NCBI GenBank assembly: GCA_050331815.1
Contig: JBHJGM010000008.1
Span: 182,654 to 246,653, forward strand
Reading direction: 5' to 3'
Source of the DNA: JBHJGM01 sp050331815
GTDB taxonomy: Bacteria > Verrucomicrobiota > Verrucomicrobiia > Opitutales > JBHJGM01
Length of the DNA stretch: 64,000 nt
Positions within the stretch are counted from its first letter, which is position 1, and each line of letters begins with the position of its first letter. The notes below the pieces were generated by a model. That model saw only the letters and a list, made by a program, of their open reading frames with translations. It made no database searches and had not been told where the DNA came from. Below are positions 39,933 through 48,377 of the stretch, in pieces. Position numbers and translations under genes: made by a program.

Positions 39933-40739
39933 CTAGTTGCCGGGCAGTTTCTCTTCTGTGGCGTTCCCCGGACGGGTGAAGAAGTCGTCCCCGACATCTA
40001 TCAAGCGTGGGTTGCGCAGGACGACTTCGCCCAGATCGCCGGAAAACTCGTGCGTCTGCGCATCGTAAAGCGTGAAGGTCCAGCGGGTGGAAACGAGCGC
40101 GCCACCGACCCGCACGTAATCGTGATAGAGAATGGCGTGCGGCTTTTCCTCGGCCACTTCCACGCTCTTGTAGTAGGTGACGATGTACCCCATCGCATCG
40201 AGGCGTCCGGTTTCCGGATTGATGAACAGGTCGTACCAGTCGTCCGGCGCGTCGCCGGTACCCGCTTCAAAGCTCTGGCGGCTGAGCCAGTGCGTGCCCT
40301 GCTGTGTGGTGACGGTTTCGAATTCGCTCAAAATCACGCCGGGCCCATCGAGCTTGAACGGCGCGTAGGAAAACCACGGCCAAGTCAGCACGTGAAAGCG
40401 CGCCCCGGGTGGTGCAAACTCAAAGCCCTCCGGGGCAAGCCAGGCCGTGGTGCCATCGAAGACGACGGTGCTTCCGTCCTTCAAATCCAACCGCGCGCGG
40501 GGTCCGTTGGTCTGATAGGTCATGGTGCCGTCCACGCCGACCGAGCCTCCAAAGGTAACCGTGATCTCGGACTGAAAGGCCTGGGTTTTCCACCAGTGCG
40601 CAGCCCCGTGCGCTTCGTAGGCGCGCGCGATGACCGCTTCGTTGGTGGGTGTCTGTCCTGAGAGGACCCAACTCGGCAGCAGACCGCAAAGGACAGCCAG
40701 ACTGGTTTTTGCAAAGAGAGAGCGGATACGCTGATTCAT
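39933..40739 (-). CDS. Secreted LolA-like beta-sheet protein
   Basis: 268 residues with a clear signal peptide (FAKTSLAVLCGLLPSWVLSG, cleavage near SGQ). The mature region opens with NEAVIARAYEAHGAAHWWKT, then alternating strands (FQSEITVTFGGSVGVDGTMT, ARLDLKDGSTVVFDGTTAWL, DWYDLFINPETGRLDAMGYI, VRVGGALVSTRWTFTLYDAQ) typical of the LolA/outer-membrane lipoprotein-sorting or LppX fold. Probably a periplasmic protein that binds a hydrophobic ligand. No Cys lipobox. Function unknown; it is alone, divergent from nothing and convergent with the preceding gene. Confidence 0.7.
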   Translation of the reverse strand: MNQRIRSLFAKTSLAVLCGLLPSWVLSGQTPTNEAVIARAYEAHGAAHWWKTQAFQSEITVTFGGSVGVDGTMTYQTNGPRARLDLKDGSTVVFDGTTAWLAPEGFEFAPPGARFHVLTWPWFSYAPFKLDGPGVILSEFETVTTQQGTHWLSRQSFEAGTGDAPDDWYDLFINPETGRLDAMGYIVTYYKSVEVAEEKPHAILYHDYVRVGGALVSTRWTFTLYDAQTHEFSGDLGEVVLRNPRLIDVGDDFFTRPGNATEEKLPGN

Positions 40740-40822
40740 CGGTAGCGGAGGTTGTACAGGAGATACTTGGAGAACTGACGCAGGCCGTTCATTCCCACCG
40801 GTGTAAAATAAAAAACTCTGGC

Positions 40823-41467
40823 TCAGTTCAGCGGAAGCGTTTCCTGGGCGCGCTGCCAGGCGGGCGCATCATCCACATCCTCAAGGGTTTCAAGCGATTG
40901 AATACCCAGGCCCAGTTGCCGAGCGTTACGCTGCAACTGCGCACAGACGCGCTCGGTACTCCATTCGATGCCGTCAAACAGCCCGGGCTGCGGCTCGTTG
41001 ATGGCCAGCAGGTAGTAGCCGCCGTCGCGTGCGGGTCCAATCACCAGATCGTTGTGCTCCAGCCCGCGGTAGGCGCGTTCGAGGTGGTCCCGGGTGACGT
41101 ACGGACAATCGCCTCCCAGCAGGCAGAGGGGACTGTCCTGACGGCGAAACGCCTGTTCCACGGCAAAGGACTGCCGTTGACCCAGGTCACCCTCAGTTTG
41201 CGCGAAGGCCGCGGTCTCGGTCCAAGACTGGCCGAGAACTGGCTCCAGCCACTCGCGGATCAAGAGCTCGGCCTCGGCGTTACGCTCGCCCGAAGCGGGC
41301 GTAAAATGGATTTCCAACGCGTCGAAGGGGGCCAGCGAGCGCAACAGGTGCTCCGTCATGCGCTTGTAGGCACCCAACGCGCGTGCGTCGCCAATATCGG
41401 CAGCAAGGCGCGTTTTCACCGATCCGGCGATTGGCGCCTTCAGAAAGAAAAGCAGGCATAGGCCCAT
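40823..41467 (-). CDS. DUF2064 / GT-A-fold glycosyltransferase-like protein
   Basis: 214 residues. Matches the DUF2064 (TIGR04282) family: FFLKAPIAGSVKTRLAADIG at the N-terminus (nucleotide-sugar binding), LCLLGGDCPYVTRDHLERAY in the middle, and VIGPARDGGYYLLAIN near residue 145. These are nucleotide-diphospho-sugar-transferase-like proteins, some found with arsenosugar biosynthesis genes, others with unknown acceptors. No arsenic genes lie nearby, so the role is open. Starts at the ATG directly before the conserved strand. Confidence 0.88.
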   Translation of the reverse strand: MGLCLLFFLKAPIAGSVKTRLAADIGDARALGAYKRMTEHLLRSLAPFDALEIHFTPASGERNAEAELLIREWLEPVLGQSWTETAAFAQTEGDLGQRQSFAVEQAFRRQDSPLCLLGGDCPYVTRDHLERAYRGLEHNDLVIGPARDGGYYLLAINEPQPGLFDGIEWSTERVCAQLQRNARQLGLGIQSLETLEDVDDAPAWQRAQETLPLN

Positions 41468-41559
41468 GCTCGGCTGACTTTACCGACCTTGGGCTCCGGG
41501 CAAAGCCAAAACTTGCCCGATGCACCTATCCGCACGCTTTTGCGCGATGTGGGTGAGCC

Positions 41560-42408
41560 TTAACTTTTACAAAAACGCCGGCGCGCCAAGACCAGCAGTC
41601 CGGCCAGCCCGCCAAAGATCGCGGCGTAGGTGCCGGGCTCGGGAATGTTGGCACCCAGAATTTCGAACATCAATTCGTCGAAGGCTGCCTGATACTCGGC
41701 AACGGCTGCATCGGTGGCTGGGTCGCCGGGTGCGCCTTCCAAGTCAACTTCGGCAAAGATGTTCGAGCTCACCACGAAGGATTCGTAAAAATCGTCATTG
41801 TCGTTGATTTCCAGGCCGGCCACTGTGATGCCATCGTTGACGGCGTCGATGCGCGCATCTTCGGTCTCGCTGCCGTCGGCGTCGGGAGCGGCCTGCGGAC
41901 CGTCGCCGATGACCAGGATGAAGCGCTCGGTGCCCGTGCGCGTGGAAGCGTTCAAGATATCGTTGCCGCCTTCGATTCCCAGCTGCGGCGAGGTCAGCGT
42001 CTGGTAGCTGGGGGTGAAGGGGCGACCCGCCGGCACCATGGCGGCAAAGGCGTTCGCGCTGGCGGCGTCGGTCACCTCAAAGAGGTCGTCGCCATCGGTC
42101 AGGTCGAAGGCATCGTCACCGATGAAGGTATTTACCTGCGGCACAAAGCCACCCGCGAACGCATCGCCAAAACGAATCAGGCCGACTGCCAGACCCCCAT
42201 TATCGATGATGGCCTGCTGACCGCTGGAACTGGTGAAAAAGTTACTGATGGAGGACAAAATGGTCTCAATTTCGGGACCATCGGTGCCGCCCTCGCTAAT
42301 CGAGCCGGAATCGTCGAAAGCGATGACCAATTCGGTAGCGACGTTAGCCGTCGCGAAGGGGGCGAACAGACACAGGCCTGCTCCTGCCAGGTAGGTGGGA
42401 AGACGCAT
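41560..42408 (-). CDS. DUF1194-like von Willebrand A domain protein with PEP-CTERM sorting signal
   Basis: 282 residues. Signal peptide (YLAGAGLCLFAPFATA, cleavage before NVATE). The VWA domain opens ELVIAFDDSGSIS with the MIDAS DxSxS motif; ILVIGDGPQAAP supplies a later strand and GLAVGLIRFGD another, in the DUF1194 pattern. The C-terminus carries a canonical PEP-CTERM signal: IPEPGTYAAIFGG, a hydrophobic helix and RRRF. It should be processed by an exosortase (not in this window) and displayed or secreted with exopolysaccharide. A symmetrical repeat ATCAGG/CCTGAT lies about 40-55 bp upstream. Confidence 0.9.
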   Translation of the reverse strand: MRLPTYLAGAGLCLFAPFATANVATELVIAFDDSGSISEGGTDGPEIETILSSISNFFTSSSGQQAIIDNGGLAVGLIRFGDAFAGGFVPQVNTFIGDDAFDLTDGDDLFEVTDAASANAFAAMVPAGRPFTPSYQTLTSPQLGIEGGNDILNASTRTGTERFILVIGDGPQAAPDADGSETEDARIDAVNDGITVAGLEINDNDDFYESFVVSSNIFAEVDLEGAPGDPATDAAVAEYQAAFDELMFEILGANIPEPGTYAAIFGGLAGLLVLARRRFCKS

Positions 42409-42446
42409 GGTGTTTGGATGATAAGGTGTTGTCTGGATGGGAATAT

Positions 42447-42463
42447 ATCAGGTGATTCCTGAT
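42447..42463. promoter_or_regulatory. Operator-like inverted repeat upstream of the PEP-CTERM gene
   Basis: ATCAGG (42447-42452) and CCTGAT (42458-42463) are perfect 6-bp inverted arms around TGATT, in an AT-richer 198-bp spacer between the VWA/PEP-CTERM gene (-) and the membrane-anchored protein (+). Size is right for a dimeric regulator; no known consensus is claimed. Confidence 0.35.
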
Positions 42464-42606
42464 GAGGTATAGGAATTCGCGCCCACAAAGGCAAGAGAAG
42501 TATTTCTCATAATGCGTGTAGCTATCATTATCTGCCCTAGGTTTTCGCGCTTTTGGCTTAACCCCTTCACGTTGAACCGCTAGGCTGCTACGCAAGGAGA
42601 ATCCTC

Positions 42607-43665
42607 ATGAGTGAAGCCCCCCTGCCTTCGCCGCACCATCGCCGCCGCCAAAACTCAAGTGGCTGGCTCACGTTGCTGATCGGGTTGCCTGTTTTTGCGC
42701 TCGTGGCCGCCGGCACCTACTTCGCTCTGGAGTCCATGAAGCAGGGCGAAGCGACCGGCGAAGACCCCGAGACTGCTGCGAGCCTACCGGATTCTGACGC
42801 AGCTGCCGAAACGGACGACGTAGCTCAAAATCTGGATGCATTCATCACCGAGGGGAACGGCAGCCGTGCCCAAGCGATCAACCCGGAGGTGCTGGCCCAG
42901 GAAAATGCCCGGCTGGACGCGGTCTTCGGTGACATCGGGGACTTACCACGGCTTGAAGCGACGGCACCCGCCTCCACAAGCCCCACCGCAGGGCCCTCCT
43001 ATGCGCAGATCCTGGCCGATCAGCGGCTCTGGCCAGAGGTATTGCTCCTGACCGAACCGCACTCTGTACCCATTCGCACAGCGGGCCAAAAAGTGGGCGA
43101 AGCCGCCCTGCCCGAAGGTACCGAACTGCGCGTGGTCAAAATCCTGCCGCAAGGCTACCTGATGGTGCGCGCGGAGGCGCATCAGTTCGTCGTCCCGGTC
43201 TTCAAGACCAACCTCGACTTCATTCCCGATCCGGAAGGCGATGCAGGCAAGGTGGAGGACAGCGCTGCGCTTGCGCGTTCGCGGCCGCAGGATCACGTGG
43301 CCGTACTGCTGGCCAATCCGGACGCGCCCGACGCCGCGCATCAGCGCGAGGCAATCGCTCGTCAGGCGATCCTGGATCACGCCATCGATCTGACGCGCAG
43401 CTGGGGGCAAAATACGCTGGGCGTCACCACCTTGAAAATGGAAAACGGGATTCTCGAGGTACGGCTACAGAGCGAGGCGTACGCGGAGGCGGGCGACCTG
43501 ACCTATCTGGCGCGGCAGATTGCTCGCTACTTCGTCGACCAGGCGCAATCCTGGGGCGCGGATCTCAACTACGCGATGTGCCGCATTCGCTCCGCCGATG
43601 GCAGCTCCACCGTCGCCATCGGCTCCTATCGAGGGGCTTACGTGGAGGCCACCGAAACCCCCTGA
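42607..43665 (+). CDS. Hypothetical membrane-anchored protein
   Basis: 352 residues. Cytoplasmic N-terminal stretch with HHRRRQ, then one transmembrane helix (WLTLLIGLPVFALVAAGTYF, about 20-40), acidic low-complexity linker, then a periplasmic region. Residues around 150-190 look SH3-like (AGQKVGEAALPEGTELRVVK, ILPQGYLMVRAEAHQFVVPV). The C-terminal part (TTLKMENGILEVRLQSEAYA, AGDLTYLARQIARYFVDQAQ) is alpha/beta. It has one of the best ribosome-binding sites in the window (AAGGAG, 7 nt before ATG), so it is probably well expressed. Family not recognised. Confidence 0.75.
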   Translation: MSEAPLPSPHHRRRQNSSGWLTLLIGLPVFALVAAGTYFALESMKQGEATGEDPETAASLPDSDAAAETDDVAQNLDAFITEGNGSRAQAINPEVLAQENARLDAVFGDIGDLPRLEATAPASTSPTAGPSYAQILADQRLWPEVLLLTEPHSVPIRTAGQKVGEAALPEGTELRVVKILPQGYLMVRAEAHQFVVPVFKTNLDFIPDPEGDAGKVEDSAALARSRPQDHVAVLLANPDAPDAAHQREAIARQAILDHAIDLTRSWGQNTLGVTTLKMENGILEVRLQSEAYAEAGDLTYLARQIARYFVDQAQSWGADLNYAMCRIRSADGSSTVAIGSYRGAYVEATETP

Positions 43666-43720
43666 ACCGCAAAGGCGGCTTTTCGTTTGCCCGCCGCACG
43701 CAGCCGGGCATCTTCGGCTC

Positions 43721-44539
43721 ATGCGTCTGGTTTCCTGGAATATCAACGGCTTGCGCTCCATCGCGCGTCAGGAGGTGTTCGGGGAGTTCCTCAAGCAGAC
43801 CGCGCCGGATATCGTCTGCCTGCAAGAGACCAAGATTGATCCCGACACCGCGCGCACAGTCGATCTGGGCACCCGCGAGCCGGTGGAGCTGCTGTTCCCG
43901 CACCAGTATTGGCATCTGGGCACACGCCTGGGCTATTCGGGAACGGCCGTTTTGACGCGCGAGGCGCCCCTGCGTGTCGACTACGACCTGCCGACCCCAC
44001 GCGTGCGTTCCCATCAGCCCGACCCCACGCATCCGCCGGAAGGCCGCCTCATCGCGGCGGAGTTCCCGACCTTTTACCTGCTCAACGTCTACGTGCCCAA
44101 CTCTGGACGCGGTTTACCCCGCCTCAGCTACCGCCAAAACGATTGGGACCCGGCGCTCGTCGCCGCCTGCAAGCGTTTTGGGCGGGTCAAGCCTGTCGTT
44201 ATCTGCGGGGATTTCAACGTCGCCCACGAGCCGATCGATCTGGCCAACCCCAAGCAGAATAAGCGCAACGCCGGCTTTACCGAGGAGGAGCGCGCGGGCT
44301 TTTCCAAGCTGCTGAAGTCCGCCGGGCTGGTCGACAGCTTCCGCCATTTTTACCCGGACACCGAAGGTGCCTACAGCTGGTGGACCTACCGCGGTGATGT
44401 CCGCGAACGCAACATCGGGTGGCGCATCGACTACTTTTTAGTATCCAAAAAGCTGATACCCAAACTGAAGGACGCCCGGATTCACCCCAAGGTTTTTGGC
44501 TCGGACCACTGCCCGGTCAGCATCGACTTGAAAGGCTAG
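43721..44539 (+). CDS. xthA: Exodeoxyribonuclease III (AP endonuclease, ExoA/XthA type)
   Basis: 272 residues. Mg2+-dependent endonuclease/exonuclease that cuts at abasic sites in base-excision repair. Landmarks: MRLVSWNINGLRSI, DIVCLQETKI (catalytic Glu), LLNVYVPNSGRG (Tyr), VVICGDFNVAHEPIDLANPK (Asp/Asn), YSWWTYR, GWRIDYFLVSKKL, and GSDHCPVSIDL with the catalytic Asp-His. Full length, all motifs present. ATG 43721 sits at the first strand. Convergent with moeB, 13 bp apart. Confidence 0.95.
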   Translation: MRLVSWNINGLRSIARQEVFGEFLKQTAPDIVCLQETKIDPDTARTVDLGTREPVELLFPHQYWHLGTRLGYSGTAVLTREAPLRVDYDLPTPRVRSHQPDPTHPPEGRLIAAEFPTFYLLNVYVPNSGRGLPRLSYRQNDWDPALVAACKRFGRVKPVVICGDFNVAHEPIDLANPKQNKRNAGFTEEERAGFSKLLKSAGLVDSFRHFYPDTEGAYSWWTYRGDVRERNIGWRIDYFLVSKKLIPKLKDARIHPKVFGSDHCPVSIDLKG

Positions 44540-44552
44540 CCCCGCAAAAGCT

Positions 44553-45689
44553 TCACGCGCGCGGGAGTGCCGCCACGTTTGTGAAGCCGCCTTCGATCAA
44601 TAGCTCCGCCGCCTTGATCGCCTGCGCCCCTACCTGGCAGGTCGCGATGACCGCGCGTTCACGCCAAGGCGCGAGTTCATCCAGCCGCTCGTGCAGGCAG
44701 GCCAGTGGGATGTGCGCGTGGGTTGCCCAGGCGGCGGACTGAACCCCGTCCGCTGGTCTATCCGCTTCGACATCCAAAAAGAGCACGGGCTTGCCCGCAG
44801 CTTCCAGCGCCTGCAAATCCTGCGGGGACAATCGGCGTATCTGGGCCCGCTCGGGGCTGCGTGCGTTTGTGACGTGCTCCGTAGTTGACCTTTGGATACG
44901 CGAAGCTTCACCGCAGACGGGGCAGGTGCGGTCGCGTTTCAGGGTCAGGGTGCGAAAACTGCCTTGCGCCGCGTCAAAGGCCAGCAGCCGCCCGTGCAGC
45001 GGTTCCCCGACGCCTGTCAGCAGCTTGATCGCCTCGTTGGCCTGCAGCGAGCCGATGACCGCAGTCACCACGCCCAAAATGCCCGCCTCCGCGCAGGAAG
45101 GCACGCTGTCCAAAGGTGGCGGCTCCGGAAACAGGCAGCGGTAGCAGGGCCCCTTGGGCGGTTCGAAAACGCTCACCTGACCCTCGAACCGCTCGACTGC
45201 TCCGTAGACCAGCGGTCGTCTTTCGCGCACGCAGGCATCGTTGAGCACATAACGCGTTGGCAGATTATCCGAGCCATCCACAACGACACTGTATCCGCGC
45301 ACGATGGCTTGGGCGTTGTGCGCGTCCAGTCGCTCAGGGTAAGTCTCCAGTTTCACTGCCGGATTGAGCTCGCGCAAACGTTCGGCAGCGGAGGCGACTT
45401 TCATCGTGCCGACCGCAGCCGTAGCGTGCAGCACCTGGCGCTGCAGGTTGGTAAAGTCCACGCGATCGTCGTCGACCAGACCCATGCGTCCCACCCCAGC
45501 GGCCGCCAGGTACAGGGCCACGGGCGAGCCCAGGCCCCCGGCCCCGACGATCAGGACGGAGCCCTGCGTTAGGCGCAGTTGCCCGGCTTCGCCAAACTCG
45601 GGCAGGGCGAGGTGGCGCGCGTAGCGCAGACGCTCTTCCGGATTCAGCGTCGCGCCCGTGGGTTTATCTGTCGTTGTCGGAAAGGGCAT
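44553..45689 (-). CDS. moeB: MoeB/ThiF-family adenylyltransferase with C-terminal rhodanese domain
   Basis: 378 residues. E1-like enzyme that adenylates the C-terminal Gly-Gly of a ThiS/MoaD-type sulfur carrier, with a sulfurtransferase domain. Landmarks: LRYARHLALPEFGEAGQLRL, nucleotide site VLIVGAGGLGSPVALYLAAA, DFTNLQRQVLH, VVDGSDNLPTRYVLND; zinc cysteine pairs CYRC (182-185) and CPVC (256-259) are intact. The rhodanese part (285-378) has LFLDVE, HIPLA and Cys351 in ATCQVGAQA. Its start overlaps the 3' end of the Sel1 kinase gene by 26 bp, implying coupling. Could serve molybdopterin, thiamine or tRNA thiolation; the matching carrier is not in the window. Confidence 0.92.
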   Translation of the reverse strand: MPFPTTTDKPTGATLNPEERLRYARHLALPEFGEAGQLRLTQGSVLIVGAGGLGSPVALYLAAAGVGRMGLVDDDRVDFTNLQRQVLHATAAVGTMKVASAAERLRELNPAVKLETYPERLDAHNAQAIVRGYSVVVDGSDNLPTRYVLNDACVRERRPLVYGAVERFEGQVSVFEPPKGPCYRCLFPEPPPLDSVPSCAEAGILGVVTAVIGSLQANEAIKLLTGVGEPLHGRLLAFDAAQGSFRTLTLKRDRTCPVCGEASRIQRSTTEHVTNARSPERAQIRRLSPQDLQALEAAGKPVLFLDVEADRPADGVQSAAWATHAHIPLACLHERLDELAPWRERAVIATCQVGAQAIKAAELLIEGGFTNVAALPRA

Positions 45690-48318
45690 CGACTTTACGC
45701 TGCGCTCGCTCGTGACCGTTGGCCGCGGCGGTCTTGTACCAGGCAAGGGCCAGCTCAGGGTTGGGGTCCACACCCATGCCGTTTTCGTAGAGCATGCCCA
45801 GGCTGTGCTGCGCATCCGCGTTGCCGCTGGCGGAGGCTTGGCTGAATAAGTCCAGCGCCTGATTGTAATTGCGCGAGACGCCGAGGCCGCGTACGTAAAA
45901 TGCGCCCAGCTGATACTGTGCGTGAGCATCGCCCGAATCCGCCGCCTGTGCATACCATTGCGCGGCTTGCGCGTAGTCACGATTGACCAGGCGTCCCTCG
46001 CGGTACAAATCAGCCAGAGCCGACTGCGCACTGGCGTCGCCCTCGCGCGCCAGATTTTCAAGCAGCCGGACATCCTGATTCTGCCCGGCCCGGTTCGTAT
46101 TTGTGTTGGCGGCATTGGCAGCGGGCGTCTCGCGGACAGGCGGGGCCGGTGTTGTGGCCGTTGGCTGAGCAAAGCGCGCCGCGAGCTGACTCATCTCGTT
46201 GATCTGCGCGGCCAGTTGGTTTTCGGCAGTGGCCAGTTGCGCCTGCATGCGGGCAATCTCCGCTTTGTACTGCTCAATCTCGTCATCGTTGTTGCGCACC
46301 GTCACCGTACGCGTGCCGCCGGTCACCAGTGGACGCCGGATGGTCTGCGGCTCCTCGGCTTCGGCAGCAGCCAATTGCTGTCGCAGCTGGGCCTGCTCAG
46401 TGCGCAGTTTTTCAACCTCGGCTTGCAGGGCCTGCACGCGCTGGCCTTGTTGCTCCATGGCTGCCGCCATCCGGTTGGCGGGGGCGGCGGTGGGCACCGA
46501 TTGCGTTGGCTCCGGACTCGGCGCGGTTGTTTGGGCAGGAAATCGCGGTTGAGGTGCGGGCGTGGGCACCACGGCTACAGGGGCTTCTACTGGGTCGACA
46601 CCCCCCGGGTCCTGGCCCAACCGATTTTCGTTGGCCGGTGGCGTTGCGGCTGCGGCTTCCGGTTCGGGCGCTAAGGCGATGACGGGCTCCGGAGTCGGCG
46701 CGGGGGCCACCGCTTCCGGCTCGATGGTCAACGGGTCGGTCATGGGGGCTGGACGGCTTTCCGGGCTGGCGGCGACAACATCGGCTGCTTCCGGAGTCGT
46801 TTGCGCGGGCTCGGGAGTTGTTGCCGGCTGCGTCAAATTGTTTTGAGAGGGCGCTGTCTCAACAGGTTCCGGCTGGGCTGCCGCCGCGACGGTTTCGGGC
46901 TCGGTCGACTCGATCGTTTCTGGCGTGGGTGCGTTGGATGCGGTGGTGGTGACTTCGTCAGCAGGCTCAATTGCCGAGCGATCCTCGGGCCCGCGATTAT
47001 CGACCGGCGCTGCGCCGGGCTCCGTCAGGGCTGTCCAGATGCCCTCGCCGTAGTAAACCGCGGCGGCCGTGCCCCCGGCCAGAATCATCAGGAGAATGAG
47101 CAACGGAACGCCCCGGCGTTTTTTGCGGCTTTTCTTGGGGGCTGTGGCCACGGGCGGTGGTCCCGCTTGCGTGGGCTGCGGCGCTTGCGGAGGTACCGAA
47201 GGCGGTGGCTGAGAAACCGGCGGGGCAGCGGGCCGTGGCGGGGTAGGCGATTGCAACGGCGGCGGTGCGGAGGCGGTGCCTTTCATCGCGTCGCCAAATA
47301 CGCGGTCCAATTCTGCGGAAGTCGGCGCCTGTGCAGGCTTCGCTGAATCCGCTGGCACCAGCGGCGGACTCACCGCACCGACGGCATCGGGATTGAACGC
47401 ATCGGCCACCGCGGTTTCGGGAGCCTTGCCGATGTCCTGCAGGGCCTCGCCCGCGGCGGTGGCGTTCGCGTAGCGGTCTTCGGGGTCCGGCTCCAGCAGG
47501 CAGTTGATGAAATCGTCCCAGCGCGGGTCGAGCCCGTCGACAATCTTGGTGGCATCGCGGTAACGCCCCATCGGCTTTTTGCCGGTCAGCAGCTCGTAGG
47601 CGATAACCCCCACCGCGTACAGATCGCTGCGGGTATCCGCCTCTTGGCCGTTCAGAATTTCCGGGGCAATGTAATACAACGTACCCGCCATGTCGGTGCC
47701 GCTCGAATCGGCCACCGTGGCCGTCGCGCCCAGCCGGCTGCGCGAAATCGTCTCCTGCACCATCGTGTTGAGGTACTGATCGCCCAGCACGCGCGCCACG
47801 CCGAAGTCCGCAATCTTGACCCGCCCTTCCGGCGTTGCCAGCAGGTTGGCCGGCTTGAGGTCGCGGTGGATGACTCCACGCTCGTGCGCAAATCCAAGGG
47901 CGTCGAGCACCTGCGCGATCATTGAGGCCACGTGCTCGGGCGGGTGCTGCTGGCCGATGGCGTCGGGCGCGAACAACGGCTGCAGCCGCTCCATCACCAG
48001 ATAAAAACGTCCGGAGTCTTCGCCCGCGTAATGTACCTGGACGATGCCGGGGTGCTCCAAAGAGGCCAGCGTCGCCCCCTCGCGCTCGAAGCGTTCGCGG
48101 AAGCCCCGGTCGTGCGCGATGGCCGAGGGCAGCAGCTTCAGAGCGTAGTGGCGTTTCAGGCGGGCGTGCTCGACCTCGTAGACCTGCCCCATTGCTCCGC
48201 GACCGAGAGCACCCAGCACCTGGTATTCGCCAACGCGGTTACCGTCGGCGAGATCATCAGGACCGGCCTGTCCGCCCGCCGAGGCACCCTGAGCTACCCA
48301 TGTTTCTTCGCCATCCAT
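45664..48318 (-). CDS. Membrane-anchored Ser/Thr protein kinase with coiled coil and Sel1 repeats
   Basis: 884 residues. Active-looking PKN2-type kinase at 30-295: glycine loop LGRGAMGQVYE, ATP-binding Lys61, Glu80, catalytic HRD 151-153 with DLKPAN, DFG 171-173, APE 218-220. The activation segment is long (about 47 residues), with the ETISRSRLG motif shared by the neighbouring kinase. Proline-rich juxtamembrane linker, one transmembrane helix (404-423), then a periplasmic Pro/Ala/Glu-rich stretch, a coiled coil (RVQALQAEVEKLRTEQAQLR), and about three C-terminal Sel1-type repeats (ASAQSALADLYREGR, AHAQYQLGAFYVRGLGV, ADAQHSLGMLYENGMGV). Sel1 repeats usually bind partner proteins, here outside the inner membrane. 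Confidence 0.93.
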   Translation of the reverse strand: MDGEETWVAQGASAGGQAGPDDLADGNRVGEYQVLGALGRGAMGQVYEVEHARLKRHYALKLLPSAIAHDRGFRERFEREGATLASLEHPGIVQVHYAGEDSGRFYLVMERLQPLFAPDAIGQQHPPEHVASMIAQVLDALGFAHERGVIHRDLKPANLLATPEGRVKIADFGVARVLGDQYLNTMVQETISRSRLGATATVADSSGTDMAGTLYYIAPEILNGQEADTRSDLYAVGVIAYELLTGKKPMGRYRDATKIVDGLDPRWDDFINCLLEPDPEDRYANATAAGEALQDIGKAPETAVADAFNPDAVGAVSPPLVPADSAKPAQAPTSAELDRVFGDAMKGTASAPPPLQSPTPPRPAAPPVSQPPPSVPPQAPQPTQAGPPPVATAPKKSRKKRRGVPLLILLMILAGGTAAAVYYGEGIWTALTEPGAAPVDNRGPEDRSAIEPADEVTTTASNAPTPETIESTEPETVAAAAQPEPVETAPSQNNLTQPATTPEPAQTTPEAADVVAASPESRPAPMTDPLTIEPEAVAPAPTPEPVIALAPEPEAAAATPPANENRLGQDPGGVDPVEAPVAVVPTPAPQPRFPAQTTAPSPEPTQSVPTAAPANRMAAAMEQQGQRVQALQAEVEKLRTEQAQLRQQLAAAEAEEPQTIRRPLVTGGTRTVTVRNNDDEIEQYKAEIARMQAQLATAENQLAAQINEMSQLAARFAQPTATTPAPPVRETPAANAANTNTNRAGQNQDVRLLENLAREGDASAQSALADLYREGRLVNRDYAQAAQWYAQAADSGDAHAQYQLGAFYVRGLGVSRNYNQALDLFSQASASGNADAQHSLGMLYENGMGVDPNPELALAWYKTAAANGHERAQRKVDALSDNDR

Positions 48319-48377
48319 CGCAACAGTATCCTAAAAGTCAGGTAAACTACCGCAGAAAGGTTGGTGGCGGCAATTCG